Of a DNA stretch of 45,249 nt, positions 1 through 8,690 are shown one piece after another. Each line of letters begins with the position of its first letter. The stretch's first letter is position 1. The translations under genes and the position numbers were made by a program. Under the pieces are notes generated by a model. It was not told the origin of the DNA, ran no database searches, and saw only the letters and a program-made list of their open reading frames with translations. The DNA is taken from positions 1-45,249 of the forward strand of contig JAITDT010000063.1 of assembly GCA_031282425.1 (NCBI GenBank), written 5' to 3'. This DNA is from Holosporaceae bacterium. Lineage in GTDB: Bacteria; Pseudomonadota; Alphaproteobacteria; UBA3830.

Positions 1-116
1 AGTGATTACTATCGTGATAAATACAATATCTTTACTTATTTAGAACTGGATTTACTGAAAAACATAGAGGTTAAAATAAAAGTTTTACAGGTGCTGCTTC
101 CTAAAATGGAGGATAA

Positions 117-257
117 ATGTATAAAAAGCGAAATGTTGTGGAGAGACTTTTTAGGAGATTGAAGGAATTTCGACGAATATTTACTCGATACGACAAGCTC
201 AATGTCGTCTTTGCGGGATTCGTTTATCTCACTTTAGATATCATCATGATAAAATAG
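117..257 (+). pseudogene. IS5-family transposase C-terminal remnant
   Basis: An open stretch of 46 codons ends at TAG 255-257. It encodes RNVVERLFRRLKEFRR followed by TRYDKL, which matches the conserved C-terminal signature of IS5-family (IS427-like) transposases, where the catalytic Glu lies in the VVER part. The frame is closed by stops just upstream (TAA at 102 and 114), and nothing upstream of 117 matches the missing DDE core, so this is a decayed tail rather than an active element. A separate open frame from base 1 to the stop at 160-162 was not recognised. Family assignment rests on reading the motif by eye. Confidence 0.7.
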
Positions 258-334
258 CGTCAATACAACCTAGGAGTTACTTCGAGACATAAAAATTCCG
301 GAACATCAGTTCATTCCAAGCCTTCCCCAAAATC

Positions 335-525
335 GGAAATGCAATTATGAGAAAAGTCCTTTACCGGCTGCACTGAAGGCTTTGCAAGATTTACTTCTTG
401 AAAGCAAGAAAAAAGTCGCCAAACAAATCCTCGTGGCAATTATAAGAAAAATAATCCACGCAATATTCAGAGTACTAAAAAATAACTTAAAATTCAATGA
501 AAAATTACCATTCAAATATACTTGA
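335..525 (+). pseudogene. IS110-family transposase C-terminal remnant, frameshifted
   Basis: One frame (from 335) encodes GNAIMRKVLYR and the next frame (from 370) continues as ALKALQDLL...KKVAKQILVAIIRKIIHAI to a TGA at 523-525. Joined by a frameshift this resembles the end of the Transposase_20 domain of IS110/IS116 elements, where a KIGNxxLRKALY motif is followed by a basic KKVAxxAxxRKLLxxxxAxLK helix. No DEDD N-terminal domain is visible in the window. It is a dead fragment in a small IS graveyard. Confidence 0.6.
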
Positions 526-724
526 ATTCCTTAAAAATATACCGCACCTGCGGGAAATCTATTCTAAAAAAGATTGAAAAAAAACAAACAGATTTTGTGT
601 ATTGCTATGCTTACTTAAACAATCCTTGGATAGAAACCATAAAAATACACTCTACTGCACAGCTTTGGCGGAATTTTCAAAGTAAATAATTACAAAATAT
701 CTCCCGCTCAACCGGCATCTTCTT

Positions 725-830
725 GAACAAATGAACAGATCGAGAGGTAAAATCATCAAAGATCAACTGCCCAGACGACCAGTCTGAGCGGCTGCAAAAG
801 CACCTTCAGGCCTTTATCAACGCTTATCAT
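725..830 (+). pseudogene. rve/IS481-like integrase tail, frameshifted
   Basis: The residues EQMNRSRGKIIKDQL in one frame, then SERLQKHLQAFINAYH in another, line up with the catalytic-Glu region of IS481-type integrases (typical pattern VERMNRTIKD, then a stretch ending in LxxHLxxFxxAYN). A frameshift separates the two parts and the rest of the gene is absent. The fragment runs into the 3' end of the flp pilin gene on the opposite strand (stop at 827-829), so the insertion may have set the present end of that gene. Confidence 0.5.
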
Positions 831-1003
831 GGTGTGCTCAACGTATTATGAATCTGAGTAAACTTATTATTGAGCGAACCACCTAATTCCTTCATAACAG
901 CAATGGCGGCGATAGCTATCAGGCTAGCGATGAGGGCGTACTCCACAAGCGCCGCACCATCGGATTCTTTTAAAAATTTAGATACTTTTCTTAGCATTCT
1001 CAT
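827..1003 (-). CDS. Flp/Fap-type (type IVb) pilin, solitary
   Basis: A 58-residue protein with a short basic leader (MRMLRKVSKFLKESDG), then AALVEYALIASLIAIAAIAV, the Gly-x4-Glu-Tyr processing motif and hydrophobic N-terminal helix that define Flp pilins. Family members are cleaved after the Gly by a prepilin peptidase and assembled by the Tad secretion machinery. The start at 1003 is chosen because AAGAGGAG lies about 7 nt upstream of this ATG; a longer reading frame from 1051 has no such site. No tadA, cpaB or prepilin peptidase gene is nearby, so any assembly genes must lie elsewhere or are lost. An integrase remnant abuts the 3' end. Confidence 0.8.
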   Translation of the reverse strand: MRMLRKVSKFLKESDGAALVEYALIASLIAIAAIAVMKELGGSLNNKFTQIHNTLSTP

Positions 1004-1164
1004 AACTCCTCTTGAAAAAACCAACTCTCTATATTTTATAGTAAACGCCACAAAGCTTACTAAAACTTTAATAAAAAAGAATTTATTTTCTCTCAGCTTT
1101 TGAGTGAGAAAGAAGTACCAAAATTTGTGAAATGTAGTATCATTGTATTGATAGTGGAGTAAAA

Positions 1165-1995
1165 ATGATCAAAGATACTGAGATATTGGCTACAAACGAT
1201 GTGATGTTCAAGATTATTCTGGGAGATCCCAGGCACTCTCGGCTATTGATTCATTTTCTGAACGCCGCCATAAAATCTGAAACTCCAATAACCAGCGTTG
1301 AAATAACAAATACTGAATTAACTCCAGAATATGTGTGGCAAAAGGGCTCGCGTCTCGACGTCAGAGCAAAAACTCAGAATGGTGAATTAATAAATGTAGA
1401 GATGCAATGTGGCGCCGATAGACATATGGCTGCGCGGGCGCTTTTCTATTGGTCGAGAATGTTTGCAGGACAGATCGAAGTTAGCGATCAATATTACAAG
1501 CTGAAGCGAACGATTTCCATTAATATCTTGGATTTCAGGCTTTTCGACGATGAAAGATACTGGCGCAAAGGTCATATAACCGACGACGAAACGAAGAGAA
1601 ATATTACAGAATTGCTGGAAATGCAGTTTATAGAGCTGAACAAATTACGTCAGGTGGAAAAAGAAAGTCCGATAACTTTTTGGGTTGAGTTTTTTAGAGA
1701 TCCATATTCCAAGAGCGTTAAAGCTCTGTGCGATTACGTGCCAGAGATTAAAGAAGCAAAGCAAATATATGAAAAGGCGAAATCTGATCCAAAGGCTCGC
1801 GCGCTAATTGAGACCAGAGAAAAAGCATTGCGTGACTACACCAACGATATCGCATGCGCTAAAGACGAAGGAAAAGCGGAAGGAAAAATTGAGATGGTTC
1901 TTGAATTGTTGCGGGCTGGCGTAGATGTAGATATTATAGCGCAAACTTCCGGCCTTTCGATTGAAGAGATAGAATCATTAAGAAATAAGCAGTAG
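1165..1995 (+). CDS. Rpn-family PD-(D/E)XK nuclease / putative transposase
   Basis: A 276-residue protein of the Rpn/PDDEXK_2 family, often annotated as 'PD-(D/E)XK nuclease family transposase' and proposed from work on E. coli RpnA to promote recA-independent recombination. The N-terminus carries the family opening (TNDVMFKIILGDPRHSRLLIHFLN). The catalytic region shows SRLDVRAKTQNGELINVEMQ, giving the Asp and the Glu-x-Gln of the nuclease core at about residues 65-85. The C-terminal part is helical and charged and ends in SGLSIEEIESLR, the short motif common at the end of this family. TGGAG lies upstream of the ATG. It is full length and uninterrupted, unlike the IS fragments next to it, and converges with rnhB. 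Confidence 0.85.
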   Translation: MIKDTEILATNDVMFKIILGDPRHSRLLIHFLNAAIKSETPITSVEITNTELTPEYVWQKGSRLDVRAKTQNGELINVEMQCGADRHMAARALFYWSRMFAGQIEVSDQYYKLKRTISINILDFRLFDDERYWRKGHITDDETKRNITELLEMQFIELNKLRQVEKESPITFWVEFFRDPYSKSVKALCDYVPEIKEAKQIYEKAKSDPKARALIETREKALRDYTNDIACAKDEGKAEGKIEMVLELLRAGVDVDIIAQTSGLSIEEIESLRNKQ

Positions 1996-2011
1996 TGGCA
2001 AAGTATTGACT

Positions 2012-2638
2012 TTAGATATCCAGGCAAGAACGCTTGAGGGAAAAAGTCTGACGATGATGGGGAGTTACACCATATTTAAAAATAGCCTTCAGATGTTCTT
2101 TTGTTCCGTATCCGACATTTGTTTCCCAACCGTAGCATGGATATTTCAACGCTAATTTTCGCATAAGATCGTCTCGGTACTCTTTGGCTATAATGGAAGC
2201 TAGCGATATGGATGGAACTTTATTATCGCCCTTTATAATTGTGTGAACATGGACGATGTTCGGAGCCTTATCGCCGTCTACTAGCACGTGACCAACGGAA
2301 ATTCCTAATAATTTATGGGATTTTTCCATTGCCAGCAACGTTGCTCTTAATATATTGATTTTATCAATTTCCGCCGCTGTTACGGTAGCTATGGAATAGT
2401 GAAACTCTCCCGGACATTGCAATTTTATCCAATTTACAACTTTTTTTCGCTGATTTGCCGTCATTTTTTTAGAATCTCGCACCGTCAGATTACTGTGCGC
2501 TAGCTCAATGACCAACGATCGCCGAATCCAAACGGCTGCCGCCACCACCGGCCCAGCTAGAGGACCGCGTCCTACTTCATCGATGCCAATGCTGTCATCC
2601 GGAGATATCTCGTTCTCATCATACCAGGTTAAGTTCAT
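2012..2638 (-). CDS. rnhB: ribonuclease HII
   Basis: This enzyme removes RNA from RNA-DNA hybrids and single misincorporated ribonucleotides. The protein is 208 residues, the usual size. The catalytic DEVGRG motif is at residues 20-25 (IGIDEVGRGPLAGP), a second acidic site is in VLVDGD, and the family motif SIIAKEYRD follows. The start at 2638 is supported by a 4-nt ATGA overlap with the upstream antiporter gene; a longer frame to 2719 would lie wholly inside that gene. It is the last gene of the long minus-strand block. Confidence 0.93.
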   Translation of the reverse strand: MNLTWYDENEISPDDSIGIDEVGRGPLAGPVVAAAVWIRRSLVIELAHSNLTVRDSKKMTANQRKKVVNWIKLQCPGEFHYSIATVTAAEIDKINILRATLLAMEKSHKLLGISVGHVLVDGDKAPNIVHVHTIIKGDNKVPSISLASIIAKEYRDDLMRKLALKYPCYGWETNVGYGTKEHLKAIFKYGVTPHHRQTFSLKRSCLDI

Positions 2639-3948
2639 TTTTTCCGACGACACCAAAGTAATAATTCTTTCAATCTGAAAAATACAGACAAAAGATATCT
2701 GCAGAATATACCGACGCACAACTTAACGCGCCGTAACTTAATTGCTCCACCACTGCTGGCAAGTTTGAAAAATTCCCAGGAAGAAGCGACGTTAACGGTT
2801 TTAGCTATCACTCGGCATCGTTCCGCAAAAATCAACCAGAATGGACTTAAAAATAGGCTCAAAGCCGTCAAACTAAGTAGAAATTTGACCCCATACACAT
2901 CAATAAGGCCAACTTTTTGGGCCGCATACGAAAGCATAAACGAAAACTCTCCGATGTGCCCCAACAATACGCCAATAACAAACGATTCCTTCAGCGGGAA
3001 TCTATAAAGTCTCAAGATAAAGATGTTTATAATAGTTTTGCCGAACGTCACAAAAATTAATGACGAAAGAATAATCCACAAATTGTGCGTAATAAACTTC
3101 AAATCCACCAGCAACCCGACGCTGAGGAAAAATGTCATTAGAAGAATTTCTTCAATGGGAGCCGCGATATTTTTCACCTGCTCCCGCATATTAGAATTGC
3201 CCAGAATCAATCCCACGATAAAAGCTCCAAACGGCGCGGATAATCCTGCGATTTCCGCCATAACCGCTCCACCCAGACACATGCCAAATATGGTCAACGT
3301 CAACATATCTTCATGTTTTTTTATGAAACTTGTTAATTTATGTATATGTCGATGATACCAAGAAAAATAAAACACAAGCCCGGACACAAACAACAATACT
3401 GCCACTATTCGGTGCAGATGGTGATCAGTTCCCTGTCGAAAGCCCAAAAAATTTATGACAAGCGCCATAACCAAAGCGATTAAATCTTGCGCGATCAAAA
3501 TACCGAAGGTATTTTCTTCCACGTTATCATCGCGATCCTTTAACCTATCTAACGATTTCACCGTAACGGCAGTTGACGACAGAGTCACACAAAAAGTAAT
3601 AAGGACCACCTGATTATGGGTCAAGTTCAGAAAATACCCGGCTCCGAGCACAATTATGTATATAAATATCGCCGAAATCAGCGTAGTCGCAATCGCGGTT
3701 TTCCATATGTTGCGAATTTTTTCAAACGACAAATTTAAACCGATGACAAAAAGCAAGAAGAGTATCCCCATCTCGGAAAATAACTCCACCGCTTCGCGAT
3801 CTACGATGAATTGAAACCCAGATGGTCCAAGAATTATTCCGGCAATGATGTAGCCCAAAACCGGCGAATGACCAAACGAGGAGAGCGTCAATCCCGTTCC
3901 CATTGCGCACAACACAACAGATGCAATTTTCGTTATCGTCCAATTCAT
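2635..3948 (-). CDS. Kef-type (CPA2) cation:proton antiporter
   Basis: An inner-membrane protein of about 437 residues with around 12 hydrophobic segments, matching the Na+/H+ exchanger domain of the CPA2 (Kef/CvrA) group. Recognisable parts are the N-terminal SPVLGYIIAGIILGPSGF motif and the central LIAQDLIALVMAL helix with its Gln-Asp pair, where CPA2 proteins bind the ion. There is no C-terminal RCK/TrkA-N domain, so gating by NAD(H) or glutathione as in KefB/KefC is not expected. The start is set at the ATG at 3948; a TTG two codons earlier is also possible. It overlaps rnhB by 4 nt and follows tolB after a gap of about 160 nt. Substrate (K+ or Na+) cannot be told. Confidence 0.82.
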   Translation of the reverse strand: MNWTITKIASVVLCAMGTGLTLSSFGHSPVLGYIIAGIILGPSGFQFIVDREAVELFSEMGILFLLFVIGLNLSFEKIRNIWKTAIATTLISAIFIYIIVLGAGYFLNLTHNQVVLITFCVTLSSTAVTVKSLDRLKDRDDNVEENTFGILIAQDLIALVMALVINFLGFRQGTDHHLHRIVAVLLFVSGLVFYFSWYHRHIHKLTSFIKKHEDMLTLTIFGMCLGGAVMAEIAGLSAPFGAFIVGLILGNSNMREQVKNIAAPIEEILLMTFFLSVGLLVDLKFITHNLWIILSSLIFVTFGKTIINIFILRLYRFPLKESFVIGVLLGHIGEFSFMLSYAAQKVGLIDVYGVKFLLSLTALSLFLSPFWLIFAERCRVIAKTVNVASSWEFFKLASSGGAIKLRRVKLCVGIFCRYLLSVFFRLKELLLWCRRKK

Positions 3949-4107
3949 GCTCAAATGCCCAAAAACAAACCTCTATCAGCGAATCTAGATATCTAAAACT
4001 GAGTCCGATATCGCACTAATCATAGTGTATATATCTTAACGAATTTCTGAAATTGCCAGCACAGAATAATTATCTGTTAGAGTTGCACAAAAACGACACT
4101 TTTGCTG

Positions 4108-5430
4108 TTACTGAAACCTACTTTTGGCGGACCATTCCGGATCTATGGCATTATGCGGCGTAGCTATTTCATGTTTATTATATCCGGTAACGTCTACACT
4201 GAAAATTTTTTCACGACGGGCAAAATCCTGATGTGAAAACATAATGACGCGACCATTAGGGGACCATGTCGGCCCTTCCACCAGATATCCAGAAGCGAGC
4301 ATACGCTCATCTGTTCCATCTGGGTGAATTATACCGATATAAAATCCGCTACGACCAAATTTTGTGAAAGCGATCCAATCGCCGCGGGGAGACCATACCG
4401 GAGTAGCATATCTGCCGGCAGAGAAAGATAATCTTCTAACGTTGGAGCCATCGGCATCCATTATGTACAGCTGCTGCGTTCCCCCTCTATCCGAGTTAAA
4501 GACGATGTGTTTGCCATCCGGAGAATAACATGGAGACGTATCGATGCACCGACCTTTGGTGAGGCGGGTCAATCGCTTGGTAACAAGATCAAAAGTATAG
4601 ATGGAAGACGACCCGCGATTAGAAAGGCTGAAAATAAGAAAATTACCATCAGGAGAATATCTTGGCGCATAAGTCATTCCTTTAAAATTAGCAATAAGCT
4701 TTGTCGTCTTAGTACTGAAATCATACCGATAGACACTGGCAGAAAGAGGTATCCTGCGACCGTTTAAGATCTTTTCCCGATACGCAAAGTAAGAAAACTC
4801 CTTTCCGGTGGGAGAAAAACGCGGAGTTAAAACAGTCGTGCTTCCATTGGTCAGGTATTTATGATCATAGCCATCCTGATCCATTATCGCTAAACGATAG
4901 ATTTTTCCGCCGCGTGGCTGTTTTTGGAGCGCAACGTATAATATTTTCGTATCAAAATAGCCGACTTCTCCGGTAATCCTTTCGTAAATATTATTAGCCA
5001 TTATGTGAGCAAGCTTCCGCCATTCTTTAATACTTCCCGAAGCGGATAAAGTTCCAACTGGCGCTTCCGATAGAACGTCGTAAAGGACCAACGATACGCT
5101 CAAACTATCGCCGTTTATTTTCAACTCGGCATTCATCAGGTATTGGGCGTTTATAAGTTTCCAGAGGGAATATGTAGGTTTTTTGTTAATCCCACGCAAT
5201 TGCTGCATAGCGGCGCCCTGGGGAATGACTCTAAACAGGAAAGTTCCCTGTAAATCATTACTGATAACAGCCAGGAAATTAGCCTCCAGAGTATTAGCCG
5301 CATCATATAGATTTAACGCTATATTTACTGGCTTCATAACGCCCTTAGTAATATCCACAACGACGGTTTCGCCACGAAATTCAAATAGGGCGCATAAAAC
5401 AAAAACGATCGTTTTGATATACTTTATCAT
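4108..5430 (-). CDS. tolB: Tol-Pal system beta-propeller protein TolB
   Basis: A periplasmic protein of the Tol-Pal envelope system that binds Pal and TolA and helps outer-membrane invagination at division. The 440-residue product begins with a signal peptide (MIKYIKTIVFVLCALF). It has the TolB N-terminal alpha/beta domain to about residue 150, then a beta-propeller with repeated blade motifs such as YSPDGNFLIFS, YSPDGKHIVFNS, WSPRGDWIAFT and WSPNGRVIMFS. The start at 5430 is set by GGAGGAT just upstream, inside the end of tolA. No pal gene follows, which is unusual. Confidence 0.95.
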   Translation of the reverse strand: MIKYIKTIVFVLCALFEFRGETVVVDITKGVMKPVNIALNLYDAANTLEANFLAVISNDLQGTFLFRVIPQGAAMQQLRGINKKPTYSLWKLINAQYLMNAELKINGDSLSVSLVLYDVLSEAPVGTLSASGSIKEWRKLAHIMANNIYERITGEVGYFDTKILYVALQKQPRGGKIYRLAIMDQDGYDHKYLTNGSTTVLTPRFSPTGKEFSYFAYREKILNGRRIPLSASVYRYDFSTKTTKLIANFKGMTYAPRYSPDGNFLIFSLSNRGSSSIYTFDLVTKRLTRLTKGRCIDTSPCYSPDGKHIVFNSDRGGTQQLYIMDADGSNVRRLSFSAGRYATPVWSPRGDWIAFTKFGRSGFYIGIIHPDGTDERMLASGYLVEGPTWSPNGRVIMFSHQDFARREKIFSVDVTGYNKHEIATPHNAIDPEWSAKSRFQ

Positions 5431-5431
5431 T

Positions 5432-6508
5432 CTATCCTCCGGTTCCTCGAAGCGCATCCGCCACATTAAATCTAAAGCGATACCTTTTTTCCAACTCTAA
5501 TTTTTGGCGAGGAATTCTAAAACGCCCTACTCCCAAGATCGCTCTACGGGCGCTATCAGCCGCTGCTTTAAAAATATAATCCATAGCGTACCGCTTTTCA
5601 TCAACAATCTTTATACTGGATGGAATTACTTCTCCAACATCGTCGAATACCAACTCCACCTCTATTATTAGTTTTTCTGCGTCCTTTATGCCTGATGGTA
5701 CGTTCCAATACGGCCTAATTTGTTCATTTATTATATGGGCGATGGATTCATTGTCGCCCAAGCCTATTCCTAACCCTGAACCACCATTATTTCCGTAGGC
5801 TTTGCTTTCTCCGGAAGTTTTCTTAAAGCTGCTCATGCTTTTGTTTAGCATCTTATCAAAAGTATCGTCTCTTTTTCTTTTTGCGAAATCTTTTTCTGCC
5901 ATCTCCAGTAACTTTTTGCGATTGTTTTCTTTTGCTTTCTTTTTTTCGGCATTTTTTATAGCGTCCATTAGCGCTTTTCGATCGCGTTTTTTGAGTTTAG
6001 GAGGCTCTGCCTTAACCTGTTTCTTCGGCTCTTGCTCCGCTGCAGGGACTGGTTCAATATCAGTTTTGGAAGGTTCTTCTTTCGTTTCATTTTTTGGTTC
6101 AGGAATGTCTGCCGGAGGTTCAGGAGGCGGAGAATCATCTGCGATTGGCGCAGTAGTGGTTTCTTCCACTGAAGGGTCATTTTGTACTTTCTCCGGCGAA
6201 GGAGTCTTTTCCTCCTTGAGAAGATCTTCTTTTACAAATTCTTCTTTTGAGGGCTCTTGAGGTATTTCTATCTTTTTTTCCTCCTCTGGAATTAGTGGAT
6301 TCTCCGGAATAGAATTCGACGATATCTCTTGCTCAACCGCTGCCTGCGGCAACTCTTCTATTCCGGCAATTTGAACGTCCATCTGGAGCAGATTACTTTC
6401 TTTTGGTACAAAAATAGACGTCAAACTCAATGCTATTAACGCCAGATGCACCAGTATCGAATATATGATGGCTCGTATTATTTGAAAATTACCTTTTTTT
6501 CGCCGCAT
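5432..6508 (-). CDS. tolA: TolA-like protein (TonB C-terminal domain)
   Basis: The 358-residue protein has one N-terminal membrane helix (about residues 10-30), a long Pro/Glu/Lys-rich segment (about 45-200), a charged coiled-coil-like stretch, and a C-terminal TonB/TolA domain from about 255 (HIINEQIRPYWNVPSG, then a run on valine-rich strands). This is the layout of TolA, which spans the periplasm and links the TolQR motor to TolB, Pal and the outer membrane. The ATG overlaps the end of tolR by 20 nt and the stop lies in the tolB ribosome site, indicating coupling. A TonB role is less likely given the gene order. Confidence 0.88.
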   Translation of the reverse strand: MRRKKGNFQIIRAIIYSILVHLALIALSLTSIFVPKESNLLQMDVQIAGIEELPQAAVEQEISSNSIPENPLIPEEEKKIEIPQEPSKEEFVKEDLLKEEKTPSPEKVQNDPSVEETTTAPIADDSPPPEPPADIPEPKNETKEEPSKTDIEPVPAAEQEPKKQVKAEPPKLKKRDRKALMDAIKNAEKKKAKENNRKKLLEMAEKDFAKRKRDDTFDKMLNKSMSSFKKTSGESKAYGNNGGSGLGIGLGDNESIAHIINEQIRPYWNVPSGIKDAEKLIIEVELVFDDVGEVIPSSIKIVDEKRYAMDYIFKAAADSARRAILGVGRFRIPRQKLELEKRYRFRFNVADALRGTGG

Positions 6509-6944
6509 TTGATCCCTGCTTCTGAGGTAATTCCGTTACAAGAACGACTTTTTTGAACCCAGAACTGCTAATGCGCCCCATAATTTCCATAATCGTGCCA
6601 TAAGGAATCGTTTTATCTCCCTTTACGAAGATTTTTGTATTCTCCACGCTTTCGTGCGTAATGGCTCGAAGTTTGTCTGGCAGAGTCTCAGCGTCTACCT
6701 CCACTTCTCCGATAAAAACTATGCCGCCTTTGTTAATGTGCACAATTATCGGAATTTCATTGCCACTGATGTTCGGAGCATTGACGCTGGGTAAATCTAC
6801 CTTTACACCAACCGTCAAAAGTGGAGCGGTAATCATGAATATCACCAATAACACCAACATAACGTCGACCATCGGAGTAACATTCATATCGCTCATTAGA
6901 GTTCGTCGACGTGAATTGTTTCTTTTATCAGGAATAAAGGCCAC
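6489..6944 (-). CDS. tolR: Tol-Pal proton channel protein TolR (ExbD family)
   Basis: A 151-residue ExbD/TolR protein with one N-terminal membrane helix containing the essential Asp (NVTPMVDVMLVLLVIF, Asp27), followed by a periplasmic domain. With TolQ it forms the proton-driven motor that energises TolA. The start is a GTG directly after the tolQ stop codon, with GAGGTG inside the end of tolQ as ribosome site, so translation is probably coupled. It overlaps tolA by 20 nt. Confidence 0.94.
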   Translation of the reverse strand: MAFIPDKRNNSRRRTLMSDMNVTPMVDVMLVLLVIFMITAPLLTVGVKVDLPSVNAPNISGNEIPIIVHINKGGIVFIGEVEVDAETLPDKLRAITHESVENTKIFVKGDKTIPYGTIMEIMGRISSSGFKKVVLVTELPQKQGSNAAKKR

Positions 6945-7664
6945 TTACACCTCGGTATCTTCAATTTGACGGGAAATAATCGAAGAAAATTCATCAATAA
7001 AAGCTTCTAGTCTATTTTGATATCTGTTGATTTCAGAAGAGATTTTATTGTAGGCAACAACCGCTGGAATTGTCACGCCCAAACCAAGAGCCGTGACAAA
7101 CAGTGCTTCCGCTATGCTTGGAGCAATGGAAGCTAGATTCGTGCTTTTATCTAATCCAATGGATTTGAAGGTATCCATAATTCCTAAAATCATCCCTAGT
7201 AATCCGATGAAAGGAGCCGTCGATCCAACGGTAGCCAAGAATCCCAGGTACCGCTCCAAATATTCGACCTCCCGCCCTATGGTAACGCGCATCATTCTCG
7301 TAACGCGTTCATTTAGCGAGATACATCCAAGAGTACTTTTAACTTTCGCCTTCGCTCTGCGCCATTCCTTCATACCGGCTACAAAAACCGATATAAAAGG
7401 GTCCTCTCCCTTATTACTAACACTATCAAAAAAGCTTTCAATGGATCCGCAATTCCAAAACATTTCTTCAAATTTATCGGCTCGCACCTTTATTTTTCTT
7501 AAAAAAGAGAACTTTGCAAAAATAATTGTCCAACTCCAGAATGAACACCCCATCAATAAAATAACGATAATTTTAACCGTAAATGAGGCCTGTGTAAAAA
7601 GTCCCATCAGCGACATATCATGACCATTGCCAACTACGGTCGCTACTTCTTCTATGCCGCTCAT
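6945..7664 (-). CDS. tolQ: Tol-Pal motor protein TolQ (MotA/TolQ/ExbB family)
   Basis: The 239-residue inner-membrane protein has three predicted membrane helices: one near the N-terminus (residues about 28-50) and two in the C-terminal half with the family motif [20 protein letters not shown] and [20 protein letters not shown]. It forms the stator pentamer around TolR. Its ATG overlaps the ruvB stop by 4 nt (ATGA). In many bacteria ybgC precedes tolQ; here ruvB does so directly. Confidence 0.95.
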   Translation of the reverse strand: MSGIEEVATVVGNGHDMSLMGLFTQASFTVKIIVILLMGCSFWSWTIIFAKFSFLRKIKVRADKFEEMFWNCGSIESFFDSVSNKGEDPFISVFVAGMKEWRRAKAKVKSTLGCISLNERVTRMMRVTIGREVEYLERYLGFLATVGSTAPFIGLLGMILGIMDTFKSIGLDKSTNLASIAPSIAEALFVTALGLGVTIPAVVAYNKISSEINRYQNRLEAFIDEFSSIISRQIEDTEV

Positions 7665-8689
7665 AGTAAATCTCCCTCGTATAACAAATCTTGTTTGGCT
7701 TTTTGGGACGCCCCCAAGTAGCGATACCCTTCCATCGTAAGGACCCGCCCTCTGGCAGTCCTTTGCACCAACCCATTTTGTAAAATATATGGTTCTATAA
7801 CTTCCTCTATGGTATCTCTCTTCTCAGATAATACAGCGGCTAGAGTCTCAACGCCAACGGGACCGCCATCATAAAAATCTAGAATGCATCTTAAGTATTT
7901 TCTATCCATTAAGTCAAGGCCATTTTCATCTACTTCCAATCTTTTCAAGGCAAGATCGGCAATTTTTTTATCGATAACAACGGCGTTGGCAACTATAGCA
8001 AAATCCCTAACTCGCTTCAAAAGACGTCCGGCAATTCGCGGAGTGCCGCGAGATCTTTTCGCTATCTCTTCGGAACCGTCGCTGGAGATGGAAACGCCCA
8101 GTAATTCAGAATTTTTTGTAATAATTATCTGCAACTCAGTCGGCGTGTAGAACTCCAGGCGCAGTGGAATACCAAACCTATCGCGCAAAGGAGATGACAG
8201 CATACCGGATCGCGTTGTAGCTCCAATTAAAGTAAAGTGCGGCAAATCAATTCTTATGGAGCGAGCAGCAGGTCCCTCTCCTATCATTAAATCCAACTGA
8301 AAATCCTCCATCGCCGGATATAAGATTTCCTCAACCAAATGATTCATTCGGTGAATTTCATCAATAAAAAGCACGTCCTTCTCATGCAAATTCGTAAGAA
8401 TAGCCGCAAGATCTCCAGCTCTCGCCAGAATAGGACCGGAAGTTGCCTTAAATCCAACGCCAAGCTCTTTGGAAATAATCTGAGCCAACGTGGTCTTCCC
8501 CAACCCCGGAGGGCCAAAAAATAGCGTATGATCCATTGAAATATTACGCTTTTTGGCTGACTGAATAAATATGCGAAGATTATCTTTAACGCTTTCCTGT
8601 CCGATAAAATCATTTAGATTGGTGGGACGAAGAGAATATTCGCCGGTTTCCAACTCCAGCAGCTCCGGATTCAATTCATTTTTTTTCAT
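7661..8689 (-). CDS. ruvB: Holliday junction branch migration ATPase RuvB
   Basis: The AAA+ motor that drives branch migration with RuvA. The 342-residue protein has Walker A GPPGLGKT (residues 59-66), Walker B with DEIH (110-113), sensor region [18 protein letters not shown], and a C-terminal winged-helix DNA-binding domain (about 260-335, including [12 protein letters not shown] and RTARGR). It lies between ruvA (1-nt gap) and tolQ (4-nt overlap), the order common in alphaproteobacteria. Confidence 0.97.
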   Translation of the reverse strand: MKKNELNPELLELETGEYSLRPTNLNDFIGQESVKDNLRIFIQSAKKRNISMDHTLFFGPPGLGKTTLAQIISKELGVGFKATSGPILARAGDLAAILTNLHEKDVLFIDEIHRMNHLVEEILYPAMEDFQLDLMIGEGPAARSIRIDLPHFTLIGATTRSGMLSSPLRDRFGIPLRLEFYTPTELQIIITKNSELLGVSISSDGSEEIAKRSRGTPRIAGRLLKRVRDFAIVANAVVIDKKIADLALKRLEVDENGLDLMDRKYLRCILDFYDGGPVGVETLAAVLSEKRDTIEEVIEPYILQNGLVQRTARGRVLTMEGYRYLGASQKAKQDLLYEGDLL

Positions 8690-8690
8690 A

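Noticed and set aside
1-162. Open frame from base 1 to the stop at 160-162 as a real gene
   Set aside because: It overlaps the IS5 remnant in another frame, begins outside the window and shows no recognisable motif.
4061-4077. ACAGA...TCTGT inverted repeat downstream of tolB as a terminator
   Set aside because: Short 5-bp arms, AT-rich loop and no T tract on the minus strand.
5802-6260. Long plus-strand frame opposite tolA
   Set aside because: Antisense shadow of the low-complexity Pro/Glu/Lys-rich region of tolA; no start signal and composition is the mirror of that repeat.
7093-7623. 176-residue plus-strand frame opposite tolQ
   Set aside because: Antisense shadow of a well-supported gene with no domain of its own.
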